Of a stretch of 9,963 nucleotides of DNA, positions 5,729-9,963 are shown one piece after another. The stretch covers positions 1 through 9,963 of the forward strand of contig CANJKY010000061.1 of NCBI GenBank assembly GCA_947474875.1, read 5' to 3'. Within the stretch, counting starts at the first letter, position 1. Each line of letters starts with the position of its first letter. The position numbers were made by a program, and so were the translations under genes. The DNA comes from Gemmataceae bacterium (GTDB taxonomy: Bacteria; Planctomycetota; Planctomycetia; Gemmatales; Gemmataceae). The notes beneath the pieces are model-generated. The model had not been told where the DNA came from. It worked only from the letters and a program-made list of their open reading frames with translations, and did not search any database.

Positions 5729-7669
5729 CTACTTGGTGATGAGAGGGGTGAAGGTCACGTTGCGGAATTCCAACTCGGCCCTGGTGGCCCACACCCCGAC
5801 CCCGCCGCGCGGGTTCCACTTCACCTGCACGTCCCGGTCGATCGGTCGGGCCAGATCCTTGGCGACCATTCGCAACTCCTCCTGTTTGGACCGCATCTCG
5901 GCGTTGATGTCGGCCGCCGTCACCTGCGTCAGCAGTTCCGTGTTGGCCGTCAGGTCGTCGGCGTCGCCCCGCCACCGCACCGTCACCCCGGCGGGGGTCA
6001 CCTCGGCGGTGATCCGCCGCCACGGGCCGGGCTGGGCCTGGGCGGGGGTGAACCGGATGACCGTCTTGCCCACCTGGCACATGTGTGAACCGTTAGGCTT
6101 ACCGCCCGGGAGGGTGTGGTAGTAATGGAGTCGAAGCATCGCCCGCTGCGGGCCGGGCGGGCCGCCGGCCGCAACGGCGTCGGCATCGCAGAAATCGACG
6201 GACAGGAACGTGTCGGTCGTCCCGCCGGCGGTGGTGGACTGTTGGTGGGCGAAGATCAGCCCGGCACACGACGCGATCGGGATGGCGGGCGGGATGTGCC
6301 GCAGGTCCGCTTCCAGCCGGTACCCGCTGTCGGCCTGCGGGCGGAACAGGACGGCGGACGGGCCGTTGCCCGTTCGAAAGAAAGCCACCTCGGACCCGTC
6401 TGCGCGGAGGGCGATCGGCACCTCCCCGAACAGCCACTCGGTCGTGACCGGCTTGCCCCGCGGCACCAGGGTGAACGGGCGGTCCTCGCGGAGTATGTCC
6501 GTCGGTGGCCCCGCCCCGTCCCGCGGGGGAGCGAACCCGGCGAGCGTCACCGCCACGGCGACGGCCGCCGCCGTCATCGCCCACGCCGCCGCCGTCGCCC
6601 GCGGCACCTGTCGCGCCCGCCGCCATGTCCGCGTGGCCCACGGCAGCGGCCGGGCGACGGTGGACTCCCCGCGGCGGTAGCGGTCCAGGTCGTCGGCCAG
6701 GGCGGCCGCCGACTGGTAGCGGAGGTCCGGGTCCCTCTCCAGACACTTACACACGATGGCGTCCAGCACCGGCGGGACGTGCGGGTTGAACGCCCGCGGC
6801 GGGAGGAGCGGGTCGGACAGCACCCGCGTCAGGTTGGCCCGGCCGACCATGAACGGCGGGCGGCCGGTCAGCGCGGCGTACAGGCAGGCGCCCAGCCCCC
6901 ACACGTCGGTGCGGGCGTCGCTCGCCCCGGACTCGGCCACCTGCTCCGGGGCCGAGTACCCCGGCGTGCCGCCGACCGGCCCGCCGACCACCGTCAGCCC
7001 GTCGTCCGCCTCGGTCAGCTTGCCCAGCCCGAAGTCCGTCACCTTCACCCGGCCGTCGGCGGTGAGCAGCAGGTTGCCCGGCTTCAGGTCGCGGTGGATG
7101 ATGCCGGCGTCATGGATGGCCTGTACCCCGCGGGCGGCGTCGGCGATCAGCCGGGCGGCGGTGTCCGCCGCCAGCGGGCGACCGTCTACGACCCGGTCGG
7201 CCAGGGACTGGCCGTCGACGAACTCCATGACGATGTGCGGGTCGCCGGCGGCGGGTACGAAGTCGAGCAGCCGGACCACGTTCGGGTGGTCCAGCCGGGA
7301 CAGGATGTGCGCCTCTTGCACGAACCGCTGGATCAACCCGGGGAAGTACCGCTCGGCCCGCAGCTTCTTGATGGCGACGGTCTGGCCGGTGGACACCCGC
7401 ACCGCCTGGTACACGCACCCCATCCCGCCCTGGCCGAGCAGCCGCCCGTACCGGTACCCGCCGGCCGGCAGCACCCCGAACGGGTCGGCCGGGTTCGTCT
7501 GGGTGACCGCGTCCGTCGTCGGCGGGGCGAAAGCGGCGGTCGGCGCGTTGGTGGCCGCCGCCGGCGGCCGTTGCGTCTCGTCCTCCCGCCCGTGGCAGGT
7601 GACGCACAGGGTGGCGGGCAGCACCGAGTCGGTGAGCGCACCGCAGCGGAAGCACCTGGAGTGACTCAT
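5729..7669 (-). CDS. Membrane-anchored Ser/Thr protein kinase with N-terminal zinc ribbon and C-terminal extracytoplasmic domain (kinase A)
   Basis: A 646-residue protein and first gene of the operon. Four cysteines, C6, C9, C22 and C25, sit at exactly the same positions as in kinase B. After an Ala/Thr/Pro linker, the shared sequence DPFGVLPAGGY leads into the kinase domain: GQGGMG at 79-84, Lys101 in VAIKK, HRDLKPGN at 192-199, DFG at 212-214, SAPEQ at 239-243. It is therefore a complete RD-type Hanks kinase. One membrane segment is predicted at about 359-380 (TAAAWAMTAAAVAVAVTLAG). The C-terminal domain (about 395-646) shares with kinase B the motifs GPWRR (548-552), GGVGVWATRAELEFRNVTFT (622-641) and a charged helical insert (about 587-612). 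The start is the ATG at 7667-7669, directly before the zinc knuckle. An in-frame ATG at 7786 is rejected because kinase B has no such extension. No Shine-Dalgarno site is evident; both kinases have CGCGG just before the ATG. Confidence 0.93.
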   Translation of the reverse strand: MSHSRCFRCGALTDSVLPATLCVTCHGREDETQRPPAAATNAPTAAFAPPTTDAVTQTNPADPFGVLPAGGYRYGRLLGQGGMGCVYQAVRVSTGQTVAIKKLRAERYFPGLIQRFVQEAHILSRLDHPNVVRLLDFVPAAGDPHIVMEFVDGQSLADRVVDGRPLAADTAARLIADAARGVQAIHDAGIIHRDLKPGNLLLTADGRVKVTDFGLGKLTEADDGLTVVGGPVGGTPGYSAPEQVAESGASDARTDVWGLGACLYAALTGRPPFMVGRANLTRVLSDPLLPPRAFNPHVPPVLDAIVCKCLERDPDLRYQSAAALADDLDRYRRGESTVARPLPWATRTWRRARQVPRATAAAWAMTAAAVAVAVTLAGFAPPRDGAGPPTDILREDRPFTLVPRGKPVTTEWLFGEVPIALRADGSEVAFFRTGNGPSAVLFRPQADSGYRLEADLRHIPPAIPIASCAGLIFAHQQSTTAGGTTDTFLSVDFCDADAVAAGGPPGPQRAMLRLHYYHTLPGGKPNGSHMCQVGKTVIRFTPAQAQPGPWRRITAEVTPAGVTVRWRGDADDLTANTELLTQVTAADINAEMRSKQEELRMVAKDLARPIDRDVQVKWNPRGGVGVWATRAELEFRNVTFTPLITK

Positions 7670-7864
7670 CCGCGGTCGGGGGAATGTGGGTGGGGTTGTG
7701 AGATCGTACTCGCGTGGTTGCCGGGAGGGAAGCGGATTCCGCCGCCAGAGGGAGAATTTTCCGACCGCCGCGTTCACCCGTTCCACCGGCGTGGCGAGCC
7801 GGCCAGCCGTCGTATCCTGTCTGCGAGCGGGGCGTCACCCGCCTACCTCGTTTCGGGTTCCCTC
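7670..7864. other. Divergent intergenic region between kinase A and the dehydratase
   Basis: This 195-bp gap must hold the promoters of both the kinase operon and the dehydratase. A plus-strand TATCCT at 7813-7818 and a minus-strand TACGAT at 7708-7703 could be -10 elements, but neither has a convincing -35. A near-palindrome GGAGAATTTTCC lies at 7751-7762. Nothing here is strong enough to name an operator. Confidence 0.3.
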
Positions 7865-9832
<1,968 letters not shown>

Positions 9833-9844
9833 TTTACGCCATTC

Positions 9845-9887
9845 CGGCGGTATCTTTTGGTTTTGACGAAACCAAAAGATACCGCCG
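9845..9887. terminator. Perfect 19-bp palindrome after the dehydratase; possible terminator or operator
   Basis: The arms 9845-9863 and 9869-9887 are perfectly complementary, with a 5-nt loop (TGACG). It starts 12 nt after the dehydratase stop codon. Neither strand has a T-run after the stem, so it is not a canonical intrinsic terminator. The inner 13 bp is AT-rich while the outer 6 bp is pure GC. It could act as a terminator lacking a U-tract, as an mRNA 3'-end stabiliser, or as an operator for the reading frame that follows. Confidence 0.55.
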
Positions 9888-9892
9888 AGGTC

Positions 9893-9963
9893 GTGATCGT
9901 GCGTATACCGAAACGCCCGCCGGCATGGTCGAGGCTGCTGACAGAAATGGTCCAACGGGGCGA
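9893..9963 (+). CDS. Possible start of a further gene, cut by the right edge
   Basis: After the palindrome an open frame runs to the window edge. From the GTG at 9893, or the in-frame GTG at 9899, it reads through RIPKRPPAWSRLLTEMVQRG. The composition, with a basic-proline opening and then an amphipathic helix, looks protein-like rather than random GC-rich sequence. An in-frame TTG at 9863 is a further possible start but lies in the palindrome. The visible 23 codons are too few to name a family. No Shine-Dalgarno site is obvious. It may equally be non-coding. Confidence 0.3.
   Translation, partial: MIVRIPKRPPAWSRLLTEMVQRG

Larger units (their letters stand above)
2985..7669 (-). repeat. Tandem duplication of a kinase plus small Ig-like protein module
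   Basis: Unit A spans 5395-7669 and unit B 2985-5389, in the same orientation and with the same gene order. The copies have diverged, but exact stretches remain: 5033-5110 equals 7346-7423 (78 nt) and 4553-4599 equals 6875-6921 (47 nt). The order kinase-small-kinase-small with gaps of 10, 5 and 17 nt indicates one operon that arose by duplication of the pair. Confidence 0.85.

Noticed and set aside
7751..7762. GGAGAATTTTCC as an operator
   Set aside because: The symmetry is imperfect and short, there is no second copy, and no promoter is convincingly placed around it.
6116..7864. Plus-strand open frame continuous with the dehydratase, which would make a protein of over 1200 residues
   Set aside because: The upstream part is antisense to kinase A, is rich in Arg/Gly/Pro with no domain pattern, and the family's own N-terminus begins at the ATG at 7865.

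Overview
The window reads as chromosomal DNA from a planctomycete, most likely of the Gemmata group. This is inference from very high GC, large membrane-anchored Ser/Thr kinases with the family's catalytic motifs, a PQQ-type beta-propeller protein with the 'DWPGFLGPTRDG' start seen in many planctomycete exported proteins, and free-standing Ig-like small proteins. No RNA genes, CRISPR arrays, insertion sequences or transposases were seen.

Layout. On the minus strand at the left edge, an exported PQQ-like beta-propeller protein (655-1851) is followed after 16 nt by a zinc-less medium-chain dehydrogenase/reductase (1-638, running off the edge). Upstream of the propeller gene, in the gap it shares with a divergent gene, lies a perfect 33-bp inverted repeat whose arms are each palindromic (1875-1949), and next to it an AT-rich promoter-like island. 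A tandem-GNAT acetyltransferase (2017-2982) is on the plus strand and converges on the next operon with 2 nt between stop codons.

The centre (2985-7669, minus strand) is a tight four-gene operon made of a duplicated two-gene module: kinase A (5729-7669), small Ig-like protein A (5395-5718), kinase B (3347-5389), small Ig-like protein B (2985-3329). Gaps are 10, 5 and 17 nt. Each kinase has an N-terminal four-cysteine zinc-ribbon-like motif, a linker, a complete kinase domain, one membrane segment and a 255-290 residue beta-rich C-terminal domain predicted to lie outside the cytoplasm. Each kinase is followed by a roughly 110-residue single-domain protein of bacterial Ig-like appearance with no signal peptide. 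The module, as a kinase paired with a small partner and repeated in tandem, is the best candidate here for an undescribed system.

On the right, divergent from the kinases, is a full-length YjhG/YagF-type dehydratase of the IlvD/Edd superfamily (7865-9832), probably acting on D-xylonate or a similar sugar acid. A perfect 19-bp palindrome lies 12 nt after its stop codon, followed by an open frame that may be the start of another gene.

Only the kinase/Ig operon shows a clear internal working relationship. The dehydratase, the acetyltransferase and the propeller/dehydrogenase pair look like unrelated neighbours.
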